Source: Drosophila persimilis
Lineage: Eukaryota; Arthropoda; Insecta; Diptera; Drosophilidae
Direction: 5' to 3'
Assembly (NCBI RefSeq): GCF_003286085.1
Contig: NW_020825312.1
Location: forward strand, 3,596,001 to 3,660,000
DNA length: 64,000 nucleotides
Shown: positions 11,701-24,122 of the stretch, piece by piece
How the letters are laid out: every line of letters starts with the position of its first letter
Numbering within the stretch: position 1 is the first letter of the stretch
Translations under genes and position numbers: made by a program
The notes under the pieces: generated by a model
Databases searched by the model: none
The model's input: only the letters and a program-made list of their open reading frames with translations
What the model was told of the DNA's origin: nothing

Positions 11701-13159
11701 AATTCATATCTTAATCATATTTAGCGATATCAGAAAAAACTTATATTTTTTAATTTGTATTGAAAAAATACAAAATAACACTTATTTTTGTTATACAAAT
11801 GAGAAATAACACATACGTTTTAATATTCAATAAAAGTTAAAGATAAGAATTATATTTTATTTTTATTTTAAAAGCTACAAATAAGAGTTACTCCGTATCT
11901 TTTATTTTAAGTATCAAAAAAATAAAAATTAAATAAAAGCTCAACATTGTATCTCTCTGAAGTGGTTTCTACTCTTCAGAGAGCGGGTTCCATTTGAGTT
12001 TGAGTTCCCTGCCTTTCGATCAATACATACCCATTCGCCGTTGACGTACTTCCAGCGATGCGAGTCCACCTGCACAAACTCCAGCAGAACAGTGTACATA
12101 GCCGCCGGGTCCAGGCCTGAGGCGCTGATCTTCACCACCGGGAACATGCGTCTGCATGGCAAACAGATGAAACAGTAATTAGTAATTATAACAGTTATAT
12201 AACAGTAGCACAGTCGAAACTGTTAAACTGTTGCCCCAAAGAGATTGCCCTCCAGTCTTCGGTCTCGTCTCCAGTGCGTGTTTGCGGAGTACCCGATCCG
12301 ATGGCTGGGGCTACGAGTGCGACTGCGTCTCAGGCAAATATTGGAACGGCCATGCGCGGCGTCCATGCGCGCTCTGTTCCACAACAATTAGTACAAGATG
12401 GCGGCTGTTGCCGGGCCGTGCCAATTAGCACCTGACCAGGCCAGACCCGCCTCCCGCCTCCCGCCTCCCGCTTCCCGTTCTAAACAGCCACAGCCACAGC
12501 CGCAACCATATCCACAGCGACTGTACGATTATGTATGTGTACTACGTCCGTAAATTGGTAAATATTTCTAAGCAGAGAAGTATGTACCCGCGAGAGTACA
12601 TATGTGCACGACTGTGTCCCCAGGCAGCAGCGAAACGTTAACGCTTCATTATGACCCGTCGCAAACAGCGCCAAATGGAAAACCATTGCAGCAGCAGCAG
12701 CAGAAAAACAAAAAACAAAAGCGCCAAAACCCATTGCCAATTTGCATTGGAAAACCAGTTAACACATTCGCGGTTGCAAAAGGGAGGGGAAGGGAAATGG
12801 AAGGAGCGGATCTGGTGACTCACTTACCTGCCGTTCTTAGTGACGATCATCTCGTTGGTGAGGTTCTGAAAGCGCAGCCAGAGCTCTCGGTCATCCAGGG
12901 AGACGCGCAGGTTTCGGTCCAGCTCGCTGGGACTGCCCGGGCCTGCTCTGCCATTGCCGCTGGGCCCAGAGGCAACCGCCACTACGCCTCCTCCGTGTCC
13001 CTGGCCGTGTCCGTGCCCATGTCCTTGGCCGTGTCCGTGCCCCTGGCCATGTCCATTGTGGGTCACATGCTGTGGCGATCCAGCCCCGCCGCCTGCCGCC
13101 ACATTGCCATTGAGTCCGGTCGTTGGATCCACGGCGGACAAGATGTGAGATGTGGTCAT
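8798..13159 (-). CDS. byn: Brachyenteron, T-box transcription factor (fly Brachyury)
   Basis: Six coding exons were assembled with consistent phases: 12828-13159, 12031-12151, 10505-10648, 9644-10439, 9205-9574 and 8798-9110, totalling 2076 bp or 691 aa, close to the fly protein. The N-terminus [15 protein letters not shown] is followed by a His-Gly-Gln repeat. The T-box spans about residues 86-266 ([69 protein letters not shown]). The rest is a Ser/Ala-rich activation region ending [12 protein letters not shown]. byn binds T-box sites in the nucleus and specifies hindgut, anal pads and caudal visceral mesoderm. The ATG at 13159 lies five bases after an acceptor, so the 5' UTR is spliced. Exon 6 ends at a weak-looking GTAGGT donor; reading through it gives an immediate TAG after residue LEIG, so the last 103 residues depend on that splice. 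Confidence 0.96.
10649..12030 (-). other. byn intron between coding exons 2 and 3, strongly AT-rich
   Basis: A 1.38-kb intron splitting the T-box after VNGEW. Much of it (about 10660-11940) is A/T-rich, unlike the G/C-rich exons. It contains a short block near 11352-11394 that resembles one at 15293-15335. No coding sequence is visible. Confidence 0.7.
12152..12827 (-). other. byn intron between coding exons 1 and 2
   Basis: A 676-bp intron with a GTAAGT donor (12822-12827) and a CAG acceptor (12152-12154). It holds a CAG-rich patch near 12690-12702. The frame at 12602-13213 (+) is antisense to intron and exon and looks spurious. Confidence 0.75.
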
Positions 13160-13164
13160 GTCAG

Positions 13165-16100
13165 CTGTTGTAAAAAAAAGGAATTCGAAAAAGGGAACAC
13201 AATTGTTAGCTAATCGCCAAATAAAACCATACTGACATGAGTCAGAATGCCCAAAGATCTGCGGATTTTTTTGTTTAATGAATAGTTTTACATTTAACAT
13301 TGCATTTTGTTTTAGTATTTTCTTTACTTAGCTTTTCCCTGATCCCAAAATCAATTATTTTCTCTATGAGTTTCTGAGGTTCTGGAAGCCTGTGCAGTAC
13401 ACGTACAATCACCTCATGGACAGTGTGCACTGGGCATTACATCAAAGCCATTTCACCCGCCTGGCCGACGAAGTGTCGGCTTTATGCCTTTACAGCACCA
13501 TCCCAGGAGCATTAGAAGAATGCTCCTCCAGCTCTCTGTTGTCGGCTTTTAATTATATTGCACACTTTAGCCATGCCTGGGACTGAGAGTGGGATTGGGA
13601 TTGGGATTGGAACTGGCACTGGCTCTGGCTCTGGTACTGGGATTGAGACTCAGACTCGCTCCCAGACTCTGACTGAGGCCGGGTCTGCGATGCTGGCTGG
13701 CTGGCTGGCCATAAACAACGGGCACCCTTTTTATTTATGGCCGCGGCAACAAACACCTCTGTTTGCGCCGGGACCGGGACCGGGATCGGGGTCGGGGCCA
13801 GGGTCATAGTTGTTGCTCTCTGCGGAAGAGGCCTCCTTTCGAATCTGGTCGGACGACTCAGTGATGTCTAAATTCTGGGCACCGAAAGTGTTTCTCGCAA
13901 TGTTTTGTAATCATAAATTAACAAAATGTATTAATTGTTTTGTGTGTGTTTTTATTGGACCGAACCGAAGATTGGATGCTGAATGCCGACGACGGCCCCA
14001 TTCCCATTCCTAGGATTTTTTTATAGCCCGCCCTCTCCCTCTCCCCTGCCACACACGGGTTGGCTATTGTTCTTGTCTGGTATCCAAATTTGATTTATTG
14101 AGAAGTGTTTTGGCCATCTTCAATCATACATACATGTACGTCAGTGTATGGAAAGAGGAAAACCAAATGATGCTTTGTCAGACATTTAATTTGAAGGTGT
14201 CACCCGAACAGGTTGCCCCAGGGGCTCGAAGGTGAGATATACATAAAATCAATTGTGCAATCAATCAGCCAAATCCCTGCTAAAAAGGCAAATCAATCAA
14301 GAGTGTGTCTCTTAAGCCTCTTTAATCTGAAGCCTTTTCTTCAGTTGTTATTTTCTTTAAGTCGAACAGATTAAATAATAAGAATTATTATTTAGTCGAC
14401 TTATTGATTTATTTTCATTTGATTCCTTTGCTGCGGTTGAATGCTCCTTTTCTCTTGATTGTATTCAATTAAGCGAATTTTTGGAAGGATTCAATTATCT
14501 GCATTTTCGGATATCTATTTTCCCGAAATGCACTTTGCGGTGTAGGCGGGCACTATTATAATTTTTACCCAATTCACTGGGTGTTTTCTCATGTGCCACA
14601 TAAAAGAGCTCATAAAAATGTACTCTTCGTGACAGCGGTATCGTAGCTGTCGTAGCTGGCTGTTCCCTGCTCTGCCTTGTCCGGGGGTCTATGGGTCTTG
14701 TACAGCCACACGTTCCCGTACATACTCGTATTTGTGTTCCACATCGTTCCACGCCACTCCACCATCTCCAGCGGCAGCTCCATCGCATCGCCAAGCTTAA
14801 TGAAAAGCTGTTTTTGTGTGTTGTCTCCTCGTGCGAGTATCTGTGTGTTTGCCTATATCTGTGTGGCGTGGCTACATACTTCTATACTTCGACTTTTGAT
14901 GGCTGCCATGACGGGTTGAGTTGAGGTTTGTATTGGACTCTTTCCCCATCCGCTTTGTTGTTGCTGGCTTTTGTTGATTTTGAATGATTTCGTGACTTTG
15001 ATATTTACTCAGACTCTTTGAAAGTTTTTTTTCTTCTATTTTTTCTTTTATTTCCTTTTGGACTTGCGTATGAAATATGCGCCGCTAGACGAAATCGAAC
15101 CGAACCTTTTGTAATATGGCAACGGCGTACTGAAGATACAGTGCCTAGAGGCCATACATCAAACGAATCTTATGACTCTTACACTGAGGGAAAATTCCTC
15201 ATATCTCGGAACTATTTAAGTATCGAAAAAGCACTAACCCAGAGCAAAAAGAACCCAGAACAACTATAATATTTACAATTAGGTTTAAAAATGTATACCA
15301 GTAGGTTAAATGCGAGAGGGGAAATTGTAAAAAGAATGTGCTTTCATATTTAAAATAAATATCTTCCATACATAACTTAAATATTGCCATACATCATATT
15401 AAAGTGTTTCACATCCAGATTGAATATTGGCTGTATTAAAAAGACCTTTGAATACATTTATGGCTAAGTCAAAGTGAATTCTATTTAATTTTACTTAATT
15501 TTTATTTAAATACCGAATACATTATTTAAATATGGATGTTTTCCTTTGTTCGTTTTCTGCCATTTTTCTTTAAGTGTAGGTTTTAGAACTATTTTTTTCT
15601 ATCTCTGCTTAGAGGGAGTGTTCATTATATCAAGTGTCTACTCCATGCCGTCTGTTTAGTGCCCGAATCTTAAAATCGTTAGCCCATAGGAGAGTCCTTT
15701 TTAACAGTAAGAGCTGGAAGTAGGATAGTAACAGCAGGGCAACTGAATGGACCCAGGCACTCGCAGTATTCTTGACGGAGAAGACAAGAGTATAGGTTCG
15801 TACAGCCCTTCCGCTTCCGATTATACCAATGTTATCCTATTATCCTGAACATCGCTTCATTCATTCCGCTTTGCGATTTGCACAAGGATTATGTATCGGG
15901 TGCTATTCACACCTGCTAAGGATCCGGGCGGGGGGCGGCGCCGACAAGTGTCATCGGCCGGACGCTGGTAGCTTATCGGAGGGCGATTAAGTCAAATTTG
16001 CTAAATTTCACACACCACTTGACATGAAAATAAACCAAATTCAAACTTGGACCCTGGTCGGGCTCTTGCCCCTGCCCCAACAGCGTCCTGCTCCTGTTTG

Positions 16101-17907
16101 CTCCTGTTCCTCGACCAGAGCTGTCACCTTAGGCAGGAAACTGTGTGGGGGGAGTGTGTCGCACTTTTGATTTCTGCACACAGCCACAGTCCGGAAAGTG
16201 TGATGGCGCCGACGGACGGACGGACGGACGCACTTTATGAGAGGCGTACTAAAATTTTGTACAAACTGTAATTAATTAGTGAGCATTTGTCAAGTACTAA
16301 ACGGGGCTTGGGGCCTCTTGTCGCGGCGCGGGGGCGGAGTACGGCTTGGCTTCCTTGGGTCGGTTTATGGGAATCTTTTTTTTGTCGATTTGCATTTAAT
16401 AGGATAATTTTCACATGCGTCGTAATTGACTGCTTGATCCGACGCACGCCGTATTCGGCCATCTAAGAGTGTGCCGGTGGCCCTGTCTCTGTCTGGCCTG
16501 CGAATTCTTATGTCCCTACTAATTTGCGTGTGAATATCGGATTTGCTGCTGTTTTATGTCATTAGAGATATTATTAGGATCGTTAAGAGATCGTTTTTGT
16601 CGCTGGCCCGCGGCTTTTGGGCACTTCTTCTTCGGCCAAGTGTCAAAAACTGTGTGTTTTGTGATATCTTGGGTGCTCTTGGGGTTTTGTTTAGATTTGG
16701 CATTTGATTTTCACACGTTCGTTTAAATAGGCTTGCCAATTCACCGTTCGAATAACGGATATAATGTTCTTTCTAAGCAACATTAAGAGTTACAGATAAA
16801 TCTACTTATTTCCCTGCCATTTTTGTAGTGTTAAAGATATTCATGGATGGAAGCGGCCATGGAAATTAATAGACTTCGAAGCATTAAGAAGATTTTTGAT
16901 GGCGAACTTAATATTCCATTCATTAAGATTATACACTTTTGCATATAATTAAAGCATATTGAGAATAATTTTCACAATGTACCCTTATCTTTTATATATT
17001 CCTGAGGTAATACGTGGAAATAATTTGAAAACTTTAGCCGAAATTGACCTATCTTTCTGGGATTTTTGTTTAGCTATAATGATTAAGAAAATATAAAATA
17101 TTTACAATATATTGATATAATATTGGAAGAAAAACGTGACCCTAAAATACCGAAAAATAAATGAGCTTTTGCTGTTTTGAATAGGGTTTCACCTCAAAGT
17201 TTATGAAATGAATAGTCAATTGGTTAAAATATTTAAATTTTAATAAATTTAGAAAATTATATCGGTACAAAAGCATATGAAAATGTGCGGTGGACCTCCT
17301 TTCCTTGAAAATTACCATATGTTACGCAGAACCTCGTATTAAAATAACTCATGCTCCAATATGACGTTCAAGTGATATTCCAAAATATTTACAAAGATAC
17401 GAAAACTTGACATAAGTTGTAATTTATTTTGTGCGTGGTGCCTTTGTGTTGAATGATAAGATTTCTGATATTTGGCGACTAGTCTTTGTGCGTTCCATAA
17501 ACTTTGAATGATCGCAAATCAATGTTCATAATTAAACTGTTGGTTTGACCGATTCCAAATTGACCAAATTTGCTTTTTAGAATAATACAAAAATCCAACC
17601 TTATTCGAAAATTGTTTGACAATGGCTAACGATATTATACGTTTAGTATATTTCTAAGTGAATCGTGATTCTACACAGATTTTTACTAATTTTTATAGTT
17701 CCATATACTCTGACATTTCAAAAACTTGTTCTGAAAAAGTCTCTATTGAAATTCTGAGATGAAATAAATCTAAAATTAATTCAGTGACCAACCAAAAAAT
17801 GTATATCTAAGGAAGCTAGGGAAAACAACGAATACTTTATCTTTACCTTTAGTCTCTCAAAGAATGGCTATGCTCTACTATAGCTTAAGAGTTTTTGATC
17901 CACTTAC
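13165..17907 (-). other. Putative byn 5' intron with simple repeats
   Basis: A 4.7-kb interval bounded by an acceptor (pyrimidine tract then ACAACAG, just before the byn ATG) and a GTAAGT donor at 17902-17907. It contains imperfect GGGATT/CTGGCT hexamer repeats at about 13585-13660, a GGGACC-rich patch at 13764-13806 and a GC-rich patch near 15925-15945. The part from about 16740 to 17880 is AT-rich. No coding exon is supported. It is a reasonable place for byn enhancers, but I see no diagnostic site cluster. Confidence 0.5.
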
Positions 17908-18045
17908 ATATATACTTGTGCTCCGCCGTTGTCCGGCGTATCTGCTGTAATCCCGTGGAGAAGCGCTCGTTGAAGTATGTCAAACTCTCAGATCGCTCAC
18001 AAAGTCACTAGCTGGTCACAATCACAAAGTCCTCGGGGGCTTGTT
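17908..18045 (-). other. byn: Candidate byn 5' UTR exon
   Basis: On the minus strand this non-repetitive, balanced-composition stretch ends in a strong donor, ATAT followed by GTAAGT (17902-17907). The byn coding start has an acceptor five bases upstream and so needs an upstream exon; this is the best candidate I see. The 5' boundary is a guess from composition and from an AATAAAAC-like sequence near 18045-18055. There is no transcript evidence. Confidence 0.4.
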
Positions 18046-18059
18046 CTGGTTTTATTCAC

Positions 18060-18471
18060 GCGCAAAAAAAATATGGACAGATCAGATCAGATTTTTATCA
18101 GTATCAGTATCAGTATCCGTATCGGTTAGATCGGTTGAGAAGAGGACAGGCAGCCGCGACAGCCGTGTGTACCGCGTTTCTTTCTTTATTATTTTTGCTT
18201 TGCGTTTCGAGTCGCCGAGTTTTTCGCCGCCGAGCGTGTGTTTGCGTTGCCACAGTTCCCGAGCTAATGATCGACGATCGGTGCTAATTTGTTCCACCAT
18301 CACAAGCCAAGCCGCGCTCGCTGGCCTGGCCGGGCCGCTTCCTCTATTGCTCTGGGCCGTGTTCGGCCGTGATTCTGTCTACTCTCTCTTCGGCCATAGA
18401 GCCGTCCTGCTCTGGCACGCGTTTTGGCCGAATCGGACACCGGTCCGGTGGCTAGGCCACACCTCTAACAG
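18060..18471 (+). other. Candidate divergent non-coding 5' exon on the plus strand
   Basis: About 400 bp of mixed-composition sequence typical of fly 5' UTRs ends in AACAG followed by the donor GTAAGC (18472-18477). It begins within some 20 bp of the proposed byn start, as in a divergent promoter pair, and carries a short ATCAGT tandem near 18093-18118. A frame spans it but has no recognisable protein. It might be an upstream exon of the SdhAL-like gene or of a gene outside the window, or nothing. Confidence 0.25.
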
Positions 18472-19689
18472 GTAAGCGCGCTGCGCGGGATCTCGCATCT
18501 CGCTCTGATCTGTTGTGCCGCCATCGCTGGGGACCCTGGCAACAGGTAGGCTCCTAGCCATCAGGTTTTGGTCATACCATATCATTCGAGCCGAGTCGCT
18601 GGCTCTGTGCACCGGCCGAGTCCTAGCTTAGATCCCCACCCCGAAGGAGACGCCTGGATCTGCACTGCATGCGCCAAAAATTAAGTGAAACGTGTTTCAA
18701 ATGCGCACCGCGAGCGAAAGAGAGCCCAGATCTCAATGGCTGGATGGAGTGGATACGAATACGATACTCGCTCAAATGCCCTCTGACGGGGCAAAACTGG
18801 AGTTGCTGTCCGCCGACTGGCTTTGATTTGTTTAGACGCTCGTTTTGTGTGTGTTTTGTTTGCGCAACCAATTAAAACTTTGTATTTTTTCCATGGGTGT
18901 CTGTTTGTTGTGGACCTGCGTCTCGGCTTGGGGTCCGTTCCGTCCGAAACGGGTTTAGCGGTCGTTTCGTTGAATTTTCAACTGAATTTCGAGTTGTAAA
19001 CACTTGACCGCGTATGTCAGTTTGTGTATGTGGCCAAAATATGAGAAGGCCCCGGTCAGGGCACCCGGCATGGGGCGGAGTTGGAGGCTGTGCGTGACCA
19101 GTCTCGGTTGAACGAGCTTTTTGCATCGGAATCGGAACGGGATGAGGCTGTAACTCAAACAACTATATTTAGTATGTAGTAAAGTTAGTAAGTGATGACT
19201 GTACCCCGCCAAATATCATTCAATTTGTAGGGGATACCGGATTAATCATCACCATATCTTTATCTAGAGAACAATTTATAATTCTAGGGATTTTTCATTT
19301 GTTGTTTCATTTGATATGATTTGATGAGACCCCCCATTGATCCGACAATATTTAACACTTTAAGCTATTGCCGAGCTCCGTGAATTATACTAAGAGACTG
19401 GTTTAAAATCTGTGGCTTGAATATTATCGGATTTTCGTGGAATATTTGGTATATTTTAGCTGACGAACATGCCCGAATCGTCTGTCCCCACGTGATTTTC
19501 CCAAGACAATCAGAATCGGTCCACAATTTCCCATGACTGCCTTGGAGGCAATCAGTCAAAACAGATCTTTAAAAATACGTTTTATTTATTTGCTCGTTTT
19601 TCGCTTAATTCGAGTGCTAATTGAACCCGATATTACGGGCAACTTTTTGATGTTTCCTCAGACCGATCGAAGGAAAAAGAGCACTTAAA

Positions 19690-19727
19690 ATTCGATTCGA
19701 TTCGATTCGATTCGATACGATTCGATG
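19690..19727 (+). repeat. GATTC pentamer tandem
   Basis: About seven TTCGA/GATTC units with one interrupted copy (GATAC). Confidence 0.85.
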
Positions 19728-20802
19728 AGGAATACATTTAATATACATATATGTACGTATTTTCGTAGGTATTTTCATTTATTCAACTATGAGTATTTAT
19801 AGCTTTTTCGTGGTTTCAGAGCATCACGCGCCTCTCCCAGTACACTCCACGGATTGAATTCCATTTATGAGGCGAAGGAATGGGATGGGAATGGTACAAA
19901 GTTGAGCATTCTGTGGCGCTGAAAGACAAACAGCATACATATGTCTATGGCTATCGATTTGGGGTCCACAACAACCCGCGAGTAAATTGGAAAAATCAAC
20001 AGACTCCGAAGTTCAATAAAATACATGAAAATGGTGGAGGGAGGGTGGGGGAATGGCGGGATGGGGAGGAGGGCCAATATCCAATATCCAGTGTCTAATG
20101 TAGAATCTGGCAGATACACAAGTGAATCGAATGGAATACACTCATGTAGTTGTCGCACCCGTGACGGCTACCTTTTCGGCCCGCCATTCATTAAAGCGAT
20201 CGCGGGTGCGGCGCGGGACTTTCATTAAGAGCCCCGTCCAGAGGATCGGTATTTGGTATTACGCGGAAACGCAGTTTGCACAGTCTCAACCCTTTCTCGG
20301 TGCGCGGCCTTGCCCTAAATACTCACCGCACGGCATTGTAGCGGCGTTTTGTGCCGCCTTTATGGCCCTTCTTTACGTCCTTTCTGCGCGTGTTTGCAAA
20401 CAATCCGATTTTATGGCCGCCTAAGCGAATTTCCCCGCCTCAATTAGTCCGTTGTAAACACATAAATGCAAACACGCAAGAGCCCGAATGGTCCACCGTC
20501 TACCGGTTTGCACAGGACACGCAAATATATCCTTTGCCGCGGAACAGGGCCATTAGCCGTCGGAAAATCCAAGTTCTGTGGCCAAGGCGATGCGAGTACA
20601 ACACACGGAGAGATAGGAAATAGAGTTCGTGTTTGAAGTCTTTCGTTCGCTCTCCGCTCGCCCTCTTATCCGATGGGCCCTCGCACAGCCCTGGTCTCAG
20701 CCGGGGCCTGGCCGCTGCTATGTTTGCCCCGCCTCGGAGCCAGACCCAGACCCCAGACCCATTTGCATATGGCCTGGCCCAGAGCTCGCTTAAGTGTGTT
20801 TG

Positions 20803-20839
20803 CCAGGCCAGGCCAGGCCAGGCCAGGCCAGGCCAGGCC
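20803..20839 (+). repeat. CCAGG pentamer tandem
   Basis: Seven perfect CCAGG units in a row, G/C-rich, about 400 bp upstream of the SdhAL-like ATG. Confidence 0.9.
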
Positions 20840-21238
20840 CGAACCGAACAGAACCGAGCCGCTCTTGTTTGCTTTGGGCCATCGCCATCGCTATATTTAC
20901 GGCCATAGACATCACCATCGAATGTGGGCTGCGCAGCTCATCTTCTTGCTGCAGGATTTCCATGGAAATGGCCAGCTTAAAGCTCATCGGGAATGGTGTT
21001 ACTTGGTAAACAGCAGCTGGCAAAACAAAGTCAAGTCTGAAAATACACGAGTATTATGCTATGGAACGTGTACTTTGTATAATTGCTCGATTGTGCTCGA
21101 TAGATGCTTATCCAAAAGTATCAGGCAGGATTTTATAGTTTTTATAGGTTTTCCTGAGGTAGGACTCCCTGCTTTTACAATCAAACTTGTAGAGAACAAA
21201 TCAACTGGAAAAAATCAGTTTATTCAACGATCTCTACA

Positions 21239-23185
21239 ATGCGTCTCCTTTCCGTTGCTCTCTTGAAGCGCTCCACTACCGGACTCTGGTCCATCGACGT
21301 ACGCCGCCTTCATGGAACTGCTGCGATGCGCGCCTGCAAGGAGGACTACGCCATGACCGACCACAAGTATGATGCCATCGTGATCGGAGCTGGTGGGGCC
21401 GGGATGCGTGCTGGCTTTGGGCTGGCCGAGAAGGGCTTCAAGACGGCACTGATCTCGAAGCTGTTCCCCACCCGCTCCCACACGGTGGCCGCCCAGGGTG
21501 GGGTGAATGCGGCCCTGAGCAACATGGACAAGGACGATTGGAAGTACCACTTCTACGACACGGTCAAGGGCAGCGACTGGCTGGGCGACCAGAACGCCAT
21601 CCACTACATGTGCCGCGAGGCGGAGAATGCAGTCTACGAGCTCGACCAGTTCGGGATGCCCTTCTCCCGCAAGCAGGATGGGAAGATCTACCAGCGTCCC
21701 TTCGGGGGCCAGACCCTGGGCTATGGAAAGGGCGGTGTGGCGCGTCGCGCCTGTGCTGTGGCCGATCGCACTGGCCACGCCCTCATCCACACGCTTTACG
21801 GGCAGACGCTTAAGTATGCCGATCTGTGCCACTACTTCATCGACTATTTCGTGCTGGACCTGATCATGGTAAAGGGTCGCTGCGCTGGCTGCCTTGCCTG
21901 GAAGCTGGACGACGGAACCATGCATCGCTTCATTGCCAACAACACGGTGGTGGCGGCCGGCGGCTGTGGCCGCGTGTACTTCTCGACAACAGCGGGACAC
22001 ACCTGTACCGGCGACGGCAACGCCTGGATATCGCGTCAGAAGCTGCCTCTTCAGGACATGGAATTCGTGCAGTTCCATCCTACAGGCATGTACGGCGCTG
22101 GCTGCCTCATCACAGAGGGTGTGCGTGGTGAGGGCGGTTTCTTCTTGAATTCCAAGGGGGAGCGCTTCATGGAACGCTATGCCCCCACCGCAAAGGATCT
22201 CGCCTCCCGGGACGTGGTGGCACGCGCAATGACCATGGAGGTGCTGGCCGGCAATGGCTGCGGTCCGCTGAAGGATCACGTGCACTTGCAGCTGCACCAT
22301 ATCGATCCCAAGATCATACACGAGCGTCTGCCAGGCATTGTGGTCACAGCCAAGATATTCGCTAAAGTGGATGTGACCAAGGAGCCGGTGCCGGTGCTGC
22401 CAACCGTACACTACAACATGGGCGGCATTCCCACGGACTTTATGGGTCGCGTGGTGACTGTCGACCAGGAATGCCAGGAGCAGGCCATCGAGGGCCTCTA
22501 CGCCTGTGGCGAGACATCGTGCGCCTCGGTCCATGGCGCCAACCGATTGGGCGCCAACTCACTGCTGGATCTGATTGTGTTTGGGCGCTCGTGCGCCCTG
22601 GCCATCGCCTCCAACAATTGCCCGGGCGAGACGCCTCCGGACGTCGACGAGAAGGCCACCGCGGAGACGCTGGACAACTTCAAGAAGCTTCGCTGTGCCG
22701 ACGGCAAGACTACTACGGCTGCGATCCGAATGGAGCTGCAGCGCACGATGACCGGACACGCGGCCGTCTTCCGTGAGGGGAAGCTGCTCAAGAAGGGCCT
22801 GTTGAAGGTGGCCGATCTGTGCCAGCAATTCAAGAGCGTGAAGGTGGTGGACCGCAGCATGGTGTGGAACACGGACCTGGTCGAGACCCTTGAGTTGCAG
22901 AACATGTTGGCCAATGCGGTGCACATCATCACCGCCATGGAGAACCGCAAGGAGTCGCGCGGGTCCCATTCCCGCGAGGATTTCAAGGTTCGCTTGGACG
23001 AGTTTGACTACTCCAAGCCCTTGGAGGGGCAGAAGAAGAAGAAACTGGAGGAACACTGGCGCAAGCATACCCTAACCTTCGCCCAGGGTGACGAGGGATG
23101 CGCCACCATTAAGTACCGCGAGGTCATCGACAACACCCTCGACGACACGCTGGCCCCGATCCCACCGGCTCCACGCACCTACTAG
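21239..23185 (+). CDS. SdhAL: Succinate dehydrogenase flavoprotein subunit A, intronless paralog (complex II)
   Basis: A single open frame of 648 aa with full-length SDHA architecture. SDHA oxidises succinate to fumarate using covalently bound FAD and passes electrons to SdhB in the inner mitochondrial membrane. Residues 1-27 form a basic, hydrophobic presequence ([16 protein letters not shown]). The Rossmann motif GAGGAG is at 50-55; the FAD-linking His is H81 in SHTVAAQGG. Catalytic and substrate residues are kept: H280 (HPTG), E293 (LITEG), R324 (SRDVV), H391 (VHYNMGG) and R436 (ANRLGANS). The tail carries RKESRG-H-RED, WRKHT and PPAPRTY. Many conservative positions differ from canonical SDHA (for example HTCTGDG and [10 protein letters not shown]), and the absence of introns fits SdhAL (CG5718 type), a testis-biased duplicate, rather than SdhA itself, which is on another chromosome arm in D. 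melanogaster. The gene looks intact. The long minus-strand frame at 21224-22534 is its antisense shadow. Confidence 0.93.
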   Translation: MRLLSVALLKRSTTGLWSIDVRRLHGTAAMRACKEDYAMTDHKYDAIVIGAGGAGMRAGFGLAEKGFKTALISKLFPTRSHTVAAQGGVNAALSNMDKDDWKYHFYDTVKGSDWLGDQNAIHYMCREAENAVYELDQFGMPFSRKQDGKIYQRPFGGQTLGYGKGGVARRACAVADRTGHALIHTLYGQTLKYADLCHYFIDYFVLDLIMVKGRCAGCLAWKLDDGTMHRFIANNTVVAAGGCGRVYFSTTAGHTCTGDGNAWISRQKLPLQDMEFVQFHPTGMYGAGCLITEGVRGEGGFFLNSKGERFMERYAPTAKDLASRDVVARAMTMEVLAGNGCGPLKDHVHLQLHHIDPKIIHERLPGIVVTAKIFAKVDVTKEPVPVLPTVHYNMGGIPTDFMGRVVTVDQECQEQAIEGLYACGETSCASVHGANRLGANSLLDLIVFGRSCALAIASNNCPGETPPDVDEKATAETLDNFKKLRCADGKTTTAAIRMELQRTMTGHAAVFREGKLLKKGLLKVADLCQQFKSVKVVDRSMVWNTDLVETLELQNMLANAVHIITAMENRKESRGSHSREDFKVRLDEFDYSKPLEGQKKKKLEEHWRKHTLTFAQGDEGCATIKYREVIDNTLDDTLAPIPPAPRTY

Positions 23186-23281
23186 TCCCCCAGTAACACA
23201 AACATGTAACACATTTTCCTCCACTAAACGCACATTTACACACTTCTTCTGTTTCTTGGTTAAATTAAAAACTACACTACG

Positions 23282-23287
23282 AATAAA
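23282..23287 (+). terminator. Poly(A) signal, SdhAL
   Basis: AATAAA about 97 bp after the TAG stop of the SDHA paralog, on the same strand. Confidence 0.7.
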
Positions 23288-24083
23288 TACCAGCCCATGC
23301 AAGTCCGACGGGTTCATACACTCCACCGACTGTCATCCTAGTATTCTCCTGCATATAAGATAATTTCTTAATTTAAAATAAGTTTTTGTTTTGGATTTTT
23401 GCAAAGAAGACCTACAGGTAGTCGTCTTAGTTCGTAGGTCTTGCCCAAGATTAAGCTCTACCAGACAATGGATTCTGCCTCTGACTGCTCCAGATGCCTG
23501 CAAGTAAATAATTACCCTCTGAAGAGGCAACGCCTGGTCCTTGGGTGATGATTTCTGAATACACAGCTGGGGGCAGAATAATATAGCTTTAGATTTATCT
23601 ATTATGAAGCATCTTAAGTCGGATTTTGAGCATTACATTTTGTATTCATTCTCCATTCAAAGAAATCTTTTGCTTTCATTCAATTTGTTTTTTTTTTTTT
23701 TCAAATGCATAATGGAGTAGTACTCAACCTATTTGGCATCCTTGTGGGATACAATTAATATGTGTAAATGTTTTGAAATAAGTTCGAAATACCACTTCGA
23801 AATGGCCAACTATTATTATGACCGCAAGTGTAGGAGTGCCTGTGAAAGAGGATCCTAGAACGAGGAGCACCCCCGTAATGACCACAATAAATTATATTCA
23901 TTTAGGGGCATTTAGCATAGAGAAAAAGCCGAGTGCCAGTGCCTGGCCTGGTAAAGAAATAATTTATGGCTGTTGAAAACTTAACATGTTCATTTGGCCA
24001 CATGTGGGTGGAATGAATGGGATGCTGGATGCTGGATGGTTTGGGTGGCCCCAATAATAATGGCGCTTGTTACGGCTTATGAA

Positions 24084-24085
<2 letters not shown>

Positions 24086-24119
<34 letters not shown>
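24086..24119 (+). repeat. (GT)n microsatellite
   Basis: About 17 uninterrupted GT units ending at TGCTGCG. Confidence 0.95.

Positions 24120-24122
<3 letters not shown>

Larger units (their letters stand above)
18478..21238. other. Non-coding region upstream of the SdhAL-like gene
   Basis: No gene is supported here. It contains a GATTC pentamer tandem (about 19690-19727), a CCAGG pentamer tandem (about 20803-20839) and unique sequence. The region just before the ATG at 21239 has no TATA box, in line with the short, motif-poor promoters of many testis genes. Confidence 0.55.

Noticed and set aside
21224..22534. 436-codon minus-strand open frame
   Set aside because: It is antisense to the SdhAL-like gene; the sense frame has clear SDHA motifs and the antisense protein looks like G/C-rich frame noise.
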